Below are positions 17,765-31,900 of a stretch of 64,000 nt of DNA, in pieces. Where the stretch lies: NCBI RefSeq assembly GCF_027744825.2, contig NW_026527056.1, positions 1,426,001 to 1,490,000 of the forward strand, given 5' to 3'. The position numbers and the translations under genes were made by a program. This stretch comes from Synchiropus splendidus. Taxonomy: Eukaryota; Chordata; Actinopteri; Syngnathiformes; Callionymidae. A model generated the notes under the pieces. It was not told the origin of the DNA. It searched no databases and worked only from the letters and a program-made list of their open reading frames with translations. How positions within the stretch are numbered: position 1 is the first letter of the stretch; each line of letters starts with the position of its first letter.

Positions 17765-17945
17765 CACAACATTTTTATGTTTGGCGTTCCGTAAACCACC
17801 TTTTCTGAAAACGCGTTTTCTGCATTGTGCCATAACTTCTCAGGGAAGCTTCAGAACATGAAATTTTCACCTCCCACTATAGCAGAAAGGGTCTTTCTAG
17901 TAGTTGCACATCAAATCCAAGCTGTCTGAAGTGTTTTTCCAAAGT
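17765..17945 (+). repeat. edge monomer of the array
   Basis: The first monomer starts mid-unit at AACATTTTTATGTTTGGCG and lacks about 7 bp (CCTTTTCTGAAAACG instead of CCTTATCTCAGGCTGAAAACG). It carries CCGTAAACCACC, the same variant seen in the relic monomer split by the LINE, which links the array edge with the upstream relics. Confidence 0.7.
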
Positions 17946-18484
17946 TATCAACATTTTTATGTTTGGCGTACCCGAACCCACCTTCTCTCAGGCTGAAAAC
18001 GCCTTTACTGCAATGTGCCAAAACTTTGCAGGGAAGCTTCAGAACATGAAATTTACAACTCCCACTATAGCAGAATGGGTCTTTCTTGTAGTTGCACATC
18101 AAATCCAAGCTGTCAGAAGTGTTTTTCGAAAGGTATCAACATTTTTATGTTTGGCGTTCCGGAACCCACCTAATCTCAGGCTGAAAACGCGTTTTCCGCA
18201 TTGTGCCATAACTTTGCATGGAAGCTTCAGAACAAGAAATGTTCACCTCCAAATATAGCAGAAAGGGTCGTTCTAGTAGTTGCACATTACAATCTAAGCT
18301 GTCTGAAGTGTTTTTCCAAAGCTATCAACATTTTTATGTTTGGCATTCCGGAACCCACCTTATCTCATGCTGAAAATGTGTTTTCTAAAGGCGCCATAAC
18401 TTTGCAGGGAAGCTTCAGAACAAGAAGTTTTCACCTCCCACTGTAGCAGAAAGGGTCTTTCTAGTAGTTGCACATCAAATCTAA

Positions 18485-19850
18485 GCTGTCTGAAGTGTTT
18501 TTCCAAAGTTATCAACATATTTATGTTTGCCGTTCCGGAATCGACCTTATCTCAGGCTGAAAAGGCTTTTTCTGCATTGTGCCATAAGTTTTTTGGGAAG
18601 CTTCAGAACAAGAAATTTTCATTGCCACTATAGCAGAAACGGTCTTTCTAGTAGTTGCACATCAAATCTAAGCTGTCTGAAGTGTTTTTCCAGTGCTATC
18701 AACATTTTTTTGTTTGGCGTTCGGGAACCCACCTTATCTCAGGGTGAAAACGCGTTTTCTGCATTGTGCCATAACTTTGCAGGGAAGCTTCAGAACATGA
18801 AATTTTCACATCCCACTATCGCAGAAAGGGTATTTCTAGTAGTTGCACATCAAATCTAAGCTATCTGAAGTGTTTTTCCAAAGGTAACAACTTTTTTATG
18901 TTTGGCGTTCCGGAATCGACCTTATCTCAGGCTGAAAACGCGTTTCACGCATTGTGCCATAACTTTGCAGGGAAGCTTCAGAAAATGAAATTTTCACCTC
19001 CCACTATAGCAGAAAGGGTCTTTCTAGTAGTTGCACATCAAATCTAAGCTGTCTGAAGTGTTTTCCGAAAGTTATCAACATTGTTATGTTTGGCGTTGCG
19101 GAACCCACCTTATCTCGGGCTAACAACGCGTTTTCTGCATTGTGCCATAACTTTACAGGGAAGTTTCAGAACATGATATATTCACCTCCCAATATAGCAG
19201 AAAGGGTATTTTTAGTAGTTGCATATCAAATCTAAGCAGTGTGAAGAGTTTTTTCGAAAGTTATCAACATTTTTATGTTTGGTGTGCCGCAACCCACCTT
19301 ATCTCAGGCTGAAAACGCGTTCTCTGCATTGTGCTATAACTGTGCAGGGAAGCTTCAGAACAAGAAGTTTTCACCTCCCTCTGTAGCAGAAAGGGTCTTT
19401 CTAGTAGTTGCACATCAAATCTAAGCTGTCTGAAGTGTTTTTCCAAAGTTATCAACATATTTATGTTTGCCGTTCCGGAATCGACCTTATCTCAGGCTGA
19501 AAAGGCTTTTTCTGCATTGTGCCATAAGTTTTCTGGGAAGCTTCAGAACATGAAATTTTCACCTCCCACTATAGCAGAAAGGATCTTTCTAATAGTTGCA
19601 CATCAAATCTAAGCTGTCTGAAGTGTTTTTCCAGTGCTATCAACATTTTTTTGTTTGGCGTTCGGGAACCCACCTTATCTCAGGGTGAAAACGCGTTTTC
19701 TGCATTGTGCCATAACTTTGCAGGGAAGCTTCAGAACATGAAATTTTCACATCCCACTATCGCAGAAAGGGTATTTCTAGTAGTTGCACATCAAATCTAA
19801 GCTATCTGAAGTGTTTTTCCAAAGGTAACAACTTTTTTATGTTTGGCGTT
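18485..19850 (+). repeat. five-monomer (940-bp) duplication in the array
   Basis: A marked set of variants (ATATTTATGTTTGCCGTTCC, AAAAGGCTTTTTCTGCA, CATAAGTTTT, then CAGTGCTATCAACATTTTTT and CAGGGTGAAAACGCG) occurs from about 18485 and again from about 19425, offset 940 bp (5 x 188). Confidence 0.8.
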
Positions 19851-22800
19851 CCGGAATCGACCTTATCTCAGGCTGAAAACGCGTTTTACGCATTGTGCCT
19901 TAACTTTGCAGGGAAGCTTCAGAACATGAAATTTTCACCTCCCACTATAGCAGAAAGGGTCTTTCGAGTAGTTGCACATCAAATCTATGCGGTCTGAAGT
20001 GTTTTTCAAAAGTTATCAACATTTTTATGTTTGCCCTTCCGGAATCGACCTTATCTCAGGCTGAAAACGCGTTTTCTGCTTTTGGGCATAACTATGCAGG
20101 GAAGCTTCAGAACATGAAATTTTCACATCCCACTATAGCAGAAAGGGTCTTTCGAGTAGTTGCACATCAAATCTAAGCTGTCTGAAATGTTTTTCCAAAG
20201 TTATCAACATTTTTATGTTTGGCGTTCCAGAATCGACCTTATCTCAGGCTGAAAATGCGTTTTCTGCATTGTGCCATAACTTTGCAGGGAAGCTTCAGAA
20301 CATGAAATTTTCACATCCCACTATAGCAGAAAGGGTCTTTCTATTACTTGCACAACAAATCTAAGCTGTCTGAAATGTTTTTCCAAAGTTATCAACATTT
20401 TTATGTTTGGTGTTCCGGAACCCACCTTATCTCCGGCTGAAAACGCGTTTTCTGCATTGTGCCATAACTTTGCAGAGAAGCTTCAGAACATGAAATTTTC
20501 ACCTCCCACTATAGTAGAAAGGGACTTTCTAGTTGTTGCACATCTAATCTAAGCTGTCTGAAGTGTTTTTCCAAAGTTATCAACATTTTTATGTTTGGCA
20601 TTCCGGAACCCACCGTATCTCTGGCTGAAAACGCGTTTTACGCATTGTGCCATAACTTTGCAGGGAAGCTTCAGAACATGGAATTTTAACCTCCCATTAA
20701 AGCAGAAAGGGTCTTTCTAGTAGTTTCACATCAAATCTAAGCTGTCTGAAGTTTTTTTCCAAAGTTATCAACATTTTTATTCATGGCGTTCCGGAACCCA
20801 TCTTATCTCAGGTTGAAAACGCGTTTTCTGCCTTGTGCAATAACTTTGCTGGGAAGCTTCAGAACATGGAATTTTAACCTCCCGCGAAAGCAGAAAGGGT
20901 CTTTCTAGTAGGTGCACATCAAATCTAAGCTGTCTGAAGTGTTTTTCCAAAGTTATCAACATTTTTATGTTTGGCGTTCCGGAACCCACCTTATCTCAGG
21001 CTGAAAACGCATTTTCTGCTTTGTGCCATAACTTTGCAGGGAAGCTTCAGAACATGAAATTTTCACATCCCACTATCGCAGAAAGGGTCTTTCTAGTAGT
21101 TGCACATCAAATCTAAGCTATCTGAAGTGTTTTTCGAAAGGTATCAACTTTTTTATGTTTGGCGTTCCGGAATCGACCTTATCTCAGGCTGAAAACACGT
21201 TTTAAGCATTGTGCCATAACTTTGCAGGGAAGCTTCAGAACATGAAATTTTCACCTCCAACTACAACAGAAAGGGTGTTTCTAGCAGTTGCACATCAAAT
21301 CTAAGCTGTCTGAAGTGTTTTTCAAAAGTTATCAACATTTTTATGTTTGGCGTTCCGGAATCGACCTTATCTCAGCCTGAAAACGTGTTTTAGGCATTGT
21401 GCCATAACTTTACAGGGAAGCTTCAGAACATGAAATTTTCACCTCCCACTGTAGCAGAAAGGGTCTTTCTAGTAGTTGCACATCAAATCGAAGCTGTCTG
21501 AAGTGTTTTTCTAAAGTTATCAACCTTTTTTTTTGTTTGGCGTTCCGGAACCCACCTCATCTCAGGCTGAAAACGCGTTTTCTGCATTGTGCCATAACTT
21601 TGCATGGATGCTTCCGAACATGAAATTTTCGTGTCCCACAATCGCAGAAAGGGCCTTTCTAGTAGTTGCACATCAAATCTAAGCTGTCTGAAGTGTTTTT
21701 CCAAAGTTATCAACATTTTTATGTTTGGCATTCCGGAATTGACCTTATCTCAGGCTGAAAACGCGTTTTCTGCATTGTGCCATAACTTTGCATGGATGCT
21801 TCCGAACATGAAATTTTCATGTCCCACTATCGCAGAAAGGGTCTTTCAAGTAGTTGCACATCAAATCTAAGCTGTCTGAAGTGTTTTTCCAAAGTTATGA
21901 ACATTTTTATGTTTGGCGTTCCAGAATCGACCTTATCTCAGGCTGAAAATGCGTTTTCTGCATTGTGCCATAACTTTGCAGGGAAGCTTCAGAACATGAA
22001 ATTTTCACATCCCACTATAGCAGAAAGGGTCTTTCTAGTACTTGCACAACAAATCTAAGCTGTCTGAAATGTTTTTCCAAAGTTATCAACATTTTTATGT
22101 TTGCCGTTCTGGAACCCACCTTATCTCAGGCTGAAAACGCGTTTTCTGCATTGTGACATAACTTTGCAGAGAAGCTTCAGAACATGAAATTTTCACCTCC
22201 CACTATAGTAGAAAGGGTCTTTCTTGTTGTTGCACATCTAATCTAAGCTGTCTGAAGTGTCTTTCCAAAGTTATCAACATTTTTATGTTTGGCGTTCCAG
22301 AATCGACCTTATCTCAGGCTGAAAATGCGTTTTCTGCATTGTGCCATAACTTTGCAGGGAAGCTTCAGAACATGAAATTTTCACATCCCACTATAGCAGA
22401 AAGGGTCTTTCTAGTACTTGCACATCAAATCTTAGCTGTCTGAAGTGTCATTCCAAAGTTATTAACATTTTTATGTTTGGCGTTCCGGAATCGACCTTAT
22501 CTCAGGCTGAAAACGCGTTTTCTGCATTGTGCCATAACTTTGCAGGGAAGCTTGAGAACATGGAATGTTCACCTCCCACTATAGCAGAAATGGTCTTTCT
22601 AGTAGTTGCACATTAATTCTATGCAGTCTGAAGTGTTATTCCAAAGTTATCAACTTTTTTATTTTAGGCGGTCCAGAATCGACCTTATCTCAGGCTGAAA
22701 ACGCGTTTTACGCATTGTGCCATAACTTTGCAGGTAAGCTTCAGAACATAAAATTTTATTTTCACCACCCACTATAGCAGAAATGGTCTTTCTAGTAGTT

Positions 22801-22999
22801 GCACATTAATTCTATGCAGTCTGAAGTGTTTTTCCAAAGTTATCAACTTTTTTATGTTTGGCGTTCCGGAACCCACCTTATATCGGGCTGAAAATGCGTT
22901 TTCTGCATTGTGCCATAACTTTGCAGGGAAGCTTCAGAACATGAAATTTTAACCTCCCACTATCACAGAAAGGGTCTTTCTAGCAGTTGCACATCAAAT

Positions 23000-25900
23000 C
23001 TAAGCTGTCTGAAGTGTTTTTCGAAAGTTATCAACATTTTTATGTTTGGCGTTCCGGAATCGACCTTATCTCAGGATGAAAAATCGTTTTCTGCATTGTC
23101 CCATAACTTTGCAGGGAAGCTTCAGAACATGAAATTCTGACCTCCCAATATGCCAGAAAGGGTCTTTCTAGTAGTTGCACATCAAATCTAAGCTGTCTGA
23201 TGTGTTTTTCCAAAGTTATCAACATTTTTATTTTGGCGTTCTGGAACCCACCTTATCTCATGCTGAAAACGCGTTTTACGCATTGTGCCATAACTTTGCA
23301 GGTAAGCTTCAGAACATGATATTTTCACCTCCCACTATAGCAGAAAGGGTCTTTCTAGTAGTTGCACATCAAATCTAAGCTGTCTCCAGTCTTTTTCCAA
23401 AGTTATCAACATTTTTATGTTTGGCGTTCCGGAATCGACCTTATCTCAGGCTGAAAACGCGTTTTACGCCTTTTGCATAAATTTGCAGGGAAGCTTCAGA
23501 ACATGGAATTTTCACTACCAACTATAGCAGAAAGGGTCTTTCTAGTATTTGCACATCAACTCTAAGCTGTCTGAAGTGTCTTTCCAAAGTTATCAACATT
23601 TTTATGTTTGGCGTTCCGGAATCGACATTATCTCAGACTGAAAACGCGTTTTACGCATTGTGCCAAAACTTTGCAGGTAAGCTTCAGAACATGAAATTTT
23701 CACCTGCCACTATAGCAGAAATGGTCTTTCTAGTAGTTGCACATCAAATCTAAGCTGTCTCCAGTCTTTTTCCAAAGTTATCAACATTTTTATGTTTGGC
23801 GTTCCGGAATCGACCTTATCTCAGGCTGAAAACGCGTTTTACGCCTTTTGCATAAATTTGCAGGGAAGCTTCAGAACATGGAATTTTCACTACCAACTAT
23901 AGCAGAAAGGGTCTTTCTAGTATTTGCACATCAACTCTAAGCTGTCTGAAGTGTCTTTCCAAAGTTATCAACATTTTTATGTTTGGCGTTCCGGAATCGA
24001 CATTATCTCAGGCTGAAAACGCGTTTTACGCATTGTGCCAAAACTTTGCAGGGAAGCTTCAGAACATGAAATTTTCACCTGCCACTATAGCAGAATTGGT
24101 CTTTCTAGTAGTTGCACATCAAATCTAAGCTGTCTCCAGTCTTTTTCCAAAGTTATCAACATTTTTATGTTTGGCGTTCCGGAATTGACCATATGTGAGG
24201 CTGAAAACGCCTTTTCTGCATTGTGACATAACTTTGCAGGGAAGCTTCAGAACATGAAATTTTAACCTCCCACGATAGCAGAAAGGGTCTTTCTAGTAGT
24301 TGCACATCAAATCGAAGCTGTTTGAATTGTTTTTCCAAAGTTATCAACACTTTTATGTTTGGTTTTCCGGAATCAACCTTATCTTAGGTTGAAAACGCGT
24401 TTCCTGCATTGTGGTATAACTTTGCAGGGACGCTTCAGAACATCGAATTTTCAATTCCCATTATAGCAGAAAGGGTCTTTCTCATTCTTCAACATAAAAT
24501 CTAAGCTGTCTGAAGTGTTTTTCCAAAGTTATCAACATTTTTATGTTTGGCATTCCGGAATCGACTTTATCTCAGGCTGAAAACGTGTTTCCTGCATTGT
24601 GGCATAACTTTGCTGGGAAGTTTCAGAACATCGAATTTTCACCTCCCACAATGGCAGAAATGGTCTTTCTAGTAGTTGCACATCAAATCGAAGCTGTCTG
24701 AAGTGTTTTTCCAGATTCATGAACATTTTCATCTTTGGCGTTCCGGAATCGACCTTATCTCAGGTTGAAAACGCGTTTTACGCATGGTGCCATAACTTTG
24801 CAGGGAAGCTTCAGAACATCGAATTTTCACCTCCCACTATAGCAGAAAGGGTGTTTCTAGTAGTTGCACATCAAATCTAGGCTGTCTGAAGTGTTTTTCC
24901 AAAGTTATCTACATTTTTATGTTAGGCGTTTCGGAACCCACCTTATCTCAGGCTGTAAACGCTTTTTTTGCATTGTGCCATAACTTTGGAGGGAAGCTTC
25001 AGAACACGAAATTTTAACCTCCCACTATAGCAGAAAGGCTCTATCTAGTAGTTGCACATCAAATCTAAGCTGTCTAAAGAGTTTTTCCCAAGTTATCAAT
25101 ATTTTTATGTTTGGCGTTCCGGAATCGACCTTATCTCAATCTGAAAACGCGTTTCCTGCATTGTGGCATAACTTTGCAGGGAAGCTTCAGAACATCGAAT
25201 TTTCACCTCCCACAATGGCAGAAATTGTCTTTCTAGTAGTTGCACATCAAATCTAAGCTGTCTGAAGTGTTTTTCCAGAATTATGAACATGTTTATGTTT
25301 GGCGTTCCGGAATCGACCTTATCTCAGGCTGAAAACGCGTTTTACGCATTGTGCCATAACTTTGGTGGGAAGCTTCAGATCATCGAATATTCACCACCCA
25401 CTATATCAGAAAGGGTCTTTCTAGTAGTTGCACATCAAATCTAAGCTGTCTAAAGAGTTTTTCCAAAGTTATCAATATTTTTATGTTTGGCGTTCCGGAA
25501 TCGACCTTATCTCAGGCTGAAAACGCGTTTCCTGCATTGTGGCATAACTTTGCAGGGAAGCTTCAGAACATCGAATTTTCACCTCCCACAATGGCAGAAA
25601 TGGTCTTTCTAGTAGTTGCACATCAAATCTAAGCTGTCTGAAGTGTTTTTCCAGAATTATGAACATGTTTATGTTTGGCCTTCCGGAATCGACCTTATCT
25701 CAGGCTGAAAACGCGTTTTACGCATGGTGCCATAACTTTGCAGGGAAGCTTCAGAACATCGAATTTTCACCTCCCACAATGGCAGAAACGGTCTTTCTAG
25801 TAGTTGCACATCAAATCTAAGCTGTCTGAAGTGTTTTTCCAAAGTTATCAACATTTTTATGTTTGGCATGCCGGAATCGACCTTATGTGATGCTGAAAAC

Positions 25901-28900
25901 TCGTTTTCTGCATTGTGCCATAACTTTGCAGGGAAGCTTCAGAACATGAAATTTTCACCTCCCACTACAGCAGAAATGGTCTTTCTAGTACTTGCACATC
26001 AAATCTAAGCTGTCTGAAGTGTTTTTCCGGAGTTATTAACATTTTTATGTTTGGCGTTCCGGAATTGACCTTATGTGAGGCTGAAAACGCGTTTTCTGCA
26101 TTGTGACATAACTTTGCAGGGAAGCTTCAGAACATGAAATTTCCACGACCCACGATAGCAGAAAGGGTCTTTCTAGTAGTTGCACATCAAATCGAAGCAT
26201 TTTGAATTGTTTTTCCAAAGTTATCAACATTTTTATGTTTGGCGTTCTGGAACCCACCTTATCTCAGGCTGAAAACGCGTTTCCTGCATTGTGCCATAAC
26301 TTTGCAGGGAAGCTTCAGAACATGAAATTTCTACATCCCACTATAGCAGAAAGGGTCTTTCTAGTAGTTGCACATCAAATCGAAGCTGTTTGAATTGTTT
26401 TTCCAAAGTTATCAACACTTTTATGTTTGGTGTTCCGGAATCAACCTTATCTCAGGCTGAAAACGCGTTTTACGCATTGTGCCATAACTTTGCAGGAAAG
26501 CTTCAGAACATCGAATTTTCACCTCCCACAATGGCAGAAATGGTCTTTCTAGTAGTTGCACATCAAATCTAAGCTGTCTGAAGTGTTTTTCCAGAATTAT
26601 GAACATGTTTATGTTTGGCGTTCCGGAATCAACCTTATTTCCGGCTGAAAACGCGTTTTACGCATTGTGCCATAACTTTGCAGGGAAGCTTCAGAGCATG
26701 ACATTTTAACCTGCCACTATAGCAGAAAAGGTCATTCTAGTAGTTGCACATCAAATCTAAGCTGTCTTGAAGTGTTTTTCTGCAGTTATCAACATTTTTA
26801 TGTTTGGCATTCCGGAACCCACCTTATCTCAGCCTGAAAACGCGTTTTACATATTTTGCCATAACTTTGCAGGGAAGCTTCAGAACATGAAATTTTAACA
26901 TCCCACTATAGCAGCAAGGGTCTTTCTACTAGTTGCACATCACATCTAAGCTGTCTGAGGTGTTTTTCGAAAGTTATCAACACTTTTATGTTTGGCGTTC
27001 CGAAACCCACCTTATCTCAGGATGTAAACGCGTTTTACGCATTGTGCCATAGCTTTGCATAACACTTCAGAACATGAAATTTTCACCTCCCACTATAGCA
27101 GAAAGGGTCTTTCTAGTAGTTGCACTTCAAATCTAAGCTGTCTGAAGTGTTTTTCCAAAGTTTTCAACATTTTTTTGTTTGGCCTTCGGGAACCCACCTT
27201 ATCTCAGGCTGAAAACGCGTTTTACGCATTGTGCCATAACTTTGCATAAAGCTTTAGAACATGAAATTTTCACCTCCCACTATAGCAGAAAGGGTCTTTC
27301 TAGTAGTTGCACATCACATCTAAGCTGTCTGAAGTGTTTTTCGAAAGTTATCAACATTTTTATGTTTGGCGTTCCGGAACCCACCTTATCTCAGGCTGAA
27401 AACGCGTTTCCTGCATTGTGGCATAACTTTGCAGGGAAGCTTCAGAACATGAAATTTTCACCTCCCACTACAGCAGAAAGGGTCTTTCTTTTAGTTGCAC
27501 ATCAAATCTAAGTTGTCTGAAGTGGCTTTCCAAAGTTATCAACATTTTTATGTTTGACGTTCCTGAATCAACCTTATCTCTGGCTGAACACTCCGTTTTC
27601 TGCATTGTGCCATAACTTTGCAGGAATGCATCAGAAAATGACATTTTAAAGTTCCACAATAGCAGAAAAGGTCTTCATAGTAGTTGCACATCAAATCTAA
27701 GCTCTCTGAAGTGTTTTTCCAAAGTTATTAACACTTTTATGTTTCGCGTTCCGGAACCCACCTTATCTCAGGCTGAACACCCGTTTTCTGCATTGTGCCA
27801 TAACTTTGCAGGGAAGCTTCAGAACATGAAATTTTCACCCCCCACTATAGCAGAAAGGGTCTGTCTTGTAGTTACACATCAAATCTAAGCTGTCTGAAGT
27901 GTTTTTCCAAAGTCATCAACATTTTTATCTTTGGCGTTCCGGAACCCACCTTATCTCAGGCTGAAAACGCGTTTTCTCCATTGTGCCATAACTTTGCAGG
28001 GAAGCTTCAGAACATGAAATTTTCACCTCCCATTATAGCAGAAATGGTCTTTCTAGTACTTGCACATCAAATCTAAGCTGTCTGAAGTGTATTTCAAAAG
28101 TTATCATATTTTTTATGTTTGGCGTTCCTGAATCGACCTTATCTCAGGCTGAAAATGCGTTTTACGCATTGTGCCATAACTTTGGAGGGAACCTTCAGAA
28201 CATCGAATTTTCACCACCCACTATATCAGAAAGGGTCTTTCTAGTAGTTGCACATCAAATCTAAGCAGTCTGAGGTGTTTTCCCAAACTTATCAACATTT
28301 ATATGTTTGGCGTACCGGAATCGACCTTATCTCAGGCTGAAAACGAGTTTTCTGCATTGTGCCATAACTTTGCAGGGAAGCTTCAGAACATGAAATTTTA
28401 AACTTGCGCTATAGCAGAGAAGGTCTTTCTAGTAGTTGTACATCAAATCTAAGCTGTCTGAAGTGTTTCTCCAAAGTTATCAACATTTTAATGTTTGGCG
28501 TTCCGGAATCGACCTTATCTCAGGCTGAAAACGCGTTTTACGCATTGTGTCATAAGTTTGCATAAAACTTCAGAACATGAAATTTTCACCTCCCACTATA
28601 GCAGAAAGGGTCTTTCTAGTAGTTTCACATGAAATCTAAGCGGTCTGAAGTGTTTTTCCAAAGCTTTCAACATTTATATGTTTGACCTTCGGGAACCCAC
28701 CTTATCTCAGGCTGAAAACGCGTTTTACGCATTGTGCCATAACTTTGCATAAAGCTTCAGAACATGAAATTTTCACCTCCCACTATAGCAGAAAGGGTCT
28801 GTCTTGTAGTTGCACATCAAATCTCAGCTGTCTGAAGTGTTTTTCCAAAGTTATCAACATTTTTATGTTTGGCGTTCCGGAATCGACCTTATCTCAGGCT

Positions 28901-31900
28901 GAAAACGCGTTTTACGCATTGTGCCATAACTTTGGTGCGAAGCTTCAGATCATCGAATTTTCACCACCCACTATATCAGAAAGGGTCTTTCTAGTAGTTG
29001 CACATCAAATCTAAGCAGTCTGAAGTGTTTTTCCAAAGTTATCAACATTTTTATGTTTGGCGTACCGGAATCTATCTTATCTCAGGCTGAAGACGTGTTT
29101 TCTGCATTGTGCATAACTTTGCAGGGAAGCTTCAGAACATGAAATTTTCACATCCCACTACAGCAGAAATGGTCTTTCTAGTAGTTGCACATCAAATCTA
29201 AGCTGTCTGAAGTGTTTTTCCAAAGTTATCAACATTTTTATGTTTGGCGTTCCGGAATCGACCTTATCTCAGGCTGAAAACGCGTTTTCGGAATTGTGCC
29301 ATAACTTTGCAGGGAAGCTTCGGAACATGAAATTTTCACCTCCCACTATAGCAGAAAGGGTCTTTCTAGTAGTTGCACATCAAAGCTACTCTGTCTGAAG
29401 TGTTTATCCAAAGTTATCAACATCTTTATGTTTGGCGTTCCGGAATCGACCTTATCTCAGGCTGAAAATGCGTTTTACGCATTGTGCCATAACTTTGGAG
29501 GGAAGCTTCAGAACATCGAATTTTCACCACCCTCTTTATCAGAAAGGGTCTTTCTAGTAGTTGCACATCAAATCTAAGCAGTCTGAGGTGTTTTCCCAAA
29601 GTTATCAACATTTTTATGTTTGGCGTACCGGAATCGACCTCATCTCAGGCTGAAAACGCGTTTTCTGCATTGTGCCATAACTTTGCAGGGAAGCTTCAGA
29701 ACATGAAATTTTAAACTTGCCCGATAGCAGAAAAGGCCTTTCTAGTAGTTGTACATCAAATCTAAGCTGTCTGAAGTGTTTTTCCAAAGTTATCAACATT
29801 TTAATGTTTGGCGTTCCGGAATTCACCTTATCTCAGGCTGAAATCGCGTTTTACGCATTGTGCCATAACTTTGCCGTGAAGCTTCAGAACATGAAATTTT
29901 CACCTCCCACAATGGCAGAAAGGGTCTTTCTAGAAATTGCAAATCAAATCTAAGCTGTCTGAAGTGTTTTTCCAAAGTTATCAACATTTTTATGTTTGGC
30001 GTTCCGGAATCGACTTTATCTCAATCTGAAAACGCGTTTTACGCATTGTGCCATAACTTTGCATAAAGCTTCAGAACATTACATTTTCACCTCCCACTAT
30101 AGCAGAAAGGGTCTTTCTCGTAGTTGCACATCAAATCTAAGCTGTCTGAAGTGTTTTTCCAAAGTTATCATATTTTTTTGTTTGGCGTTCTGGAACCCAC
30201 CTTATCTCAGGCTGAAAACGCGTTTTCTGCATTGTGCCATAACTTTGCAGGGAAGCTTCAGAACATGAAATTTTCAACTCCGACTATAGCAGAAAGGGTT
30301 TTTCGAGTAGTTGCACGTCAAATCTAAGCTGTCTGATGTGTTTTTCCAAAGTTATCAACATTTTTTATGTTTGGCATTCCAGAATCGACCTTATCTCAGC
30401 CAGAAAACGCGTTTTACGCATGGTGCCATAACTTTGCAGGGAAGCTTCAGAACATCAAATTTTCACCTCCCACAATGGCAGAAAGGGTCTTTCTAGTAGT
30501 TGCACATCAAATCTAAGCTGTCTGAAATGTTTTTCCAAAGTTATCAACATTTTTATGTTTGGCGTTCTGGAACCCACCTTATCTCAGGCTGAAAACGCGT
30601 TTTCTGCATTTGCCATAACTTTGCAGGGAAGCTTCAGAATATGATATTTTAACCTCCCGCTATTGCAGAAAGGGTCTGTCTTGTAGTTGCACATCAAATC
30701 TAAGCTGTCTGAAGTGTTTTTCCAAAGTTATCAACATTTTTATGTTTGGCGTTCCGGAACCCACCTTATCTCAGGCTGAAAACGTGTTTTCTCCATTGTG
30801 CCATAACTTTGCAGGGAAGCTTCAGAACATGAAATTTTCACCTCCCACTATAGCAAAAAGGGTCTTTCTAGTAATTGCACATCAAATCTATGCTGTCTGA
30901 AGTGTATTTCAAAAGTTATCAACTTTTTTATGTTTGGCGTTCCTGAATCAACCTTATCTCAGGCTGAAAACGCGTTTAACGCATTGTTCCATAAATTTGC
31001 AGGGAAGCTTCAGAACATACGAATTTTCAACTCCCACTATAGCAGAAAGGGACTTTCTAGTAGTTGCACATCAAAGCTAAGCTGTCTGAAGTGTTTTTCC
31101 AAAGTTATCAACATTTTTATGTTTGGTGTACCGGAATCGACCTTATCTCAGGCTGAAAACGCGTTTTCTGCATTGTGCCATAACTTTGCAAGGAAGCTTC
31201 AGAACATGAAATTTTAAACTTGCGCTATAGCAGAAAAGGTCTTTCTAGTAGTTGTACATCAAATCTAAGCTGTCTGAAGTGTTTTTCCAAAGTTATCCAC
31301 ATTTTAATGTTTGGCGTTCCGGAATCGATCTTATCTCAGGCTGAAAACGCGTTTTACGCATTGTCCCATAACTTTGCATCAAGCTTCAGAACATGAAATT
31401 TTCACCTCCCACGATAGCAGAAAGGGTCTTTCTCGTAGTTGCAGATCAAAACTAAGCTGTCTGAAATGTTTTTCCAAAGTTATCAACAGTTTTATGCTTG
31501 CCATTCCGGAATCGACCTTATCTCAGGCTGTAAACGCGTTTTACGCATGGTGCCATAACTTTGCAGGGAAGCTTCAGAACATGAAATTTTCACATCCCAC
31601 TATAGCAGAAAGGGTCTTTCTAGTAGTTGCACATTAAAGCTAAGTTGTCTGAAGTGTTTTTCCAAACTTATCAACATTTTTATGCTTGGCGTTCCGAAAC
31701 CCATCTTATCTCAGGCTGAAAACGCGTTTGACGCATTGTGCCATAACTTTGCAGGAAAGCTTCAGAACATGAAATTTTCACCTCCCACTATAGCAGAAAG
31801 GGTCTTTCTCCTACTTGCACATCAAATCTAAGCTGTCTGAAGTGTTTTTCGATAGTTGTCAACATTTTTATATTTGGCGTTCCTGAATCGACCTTATCTC

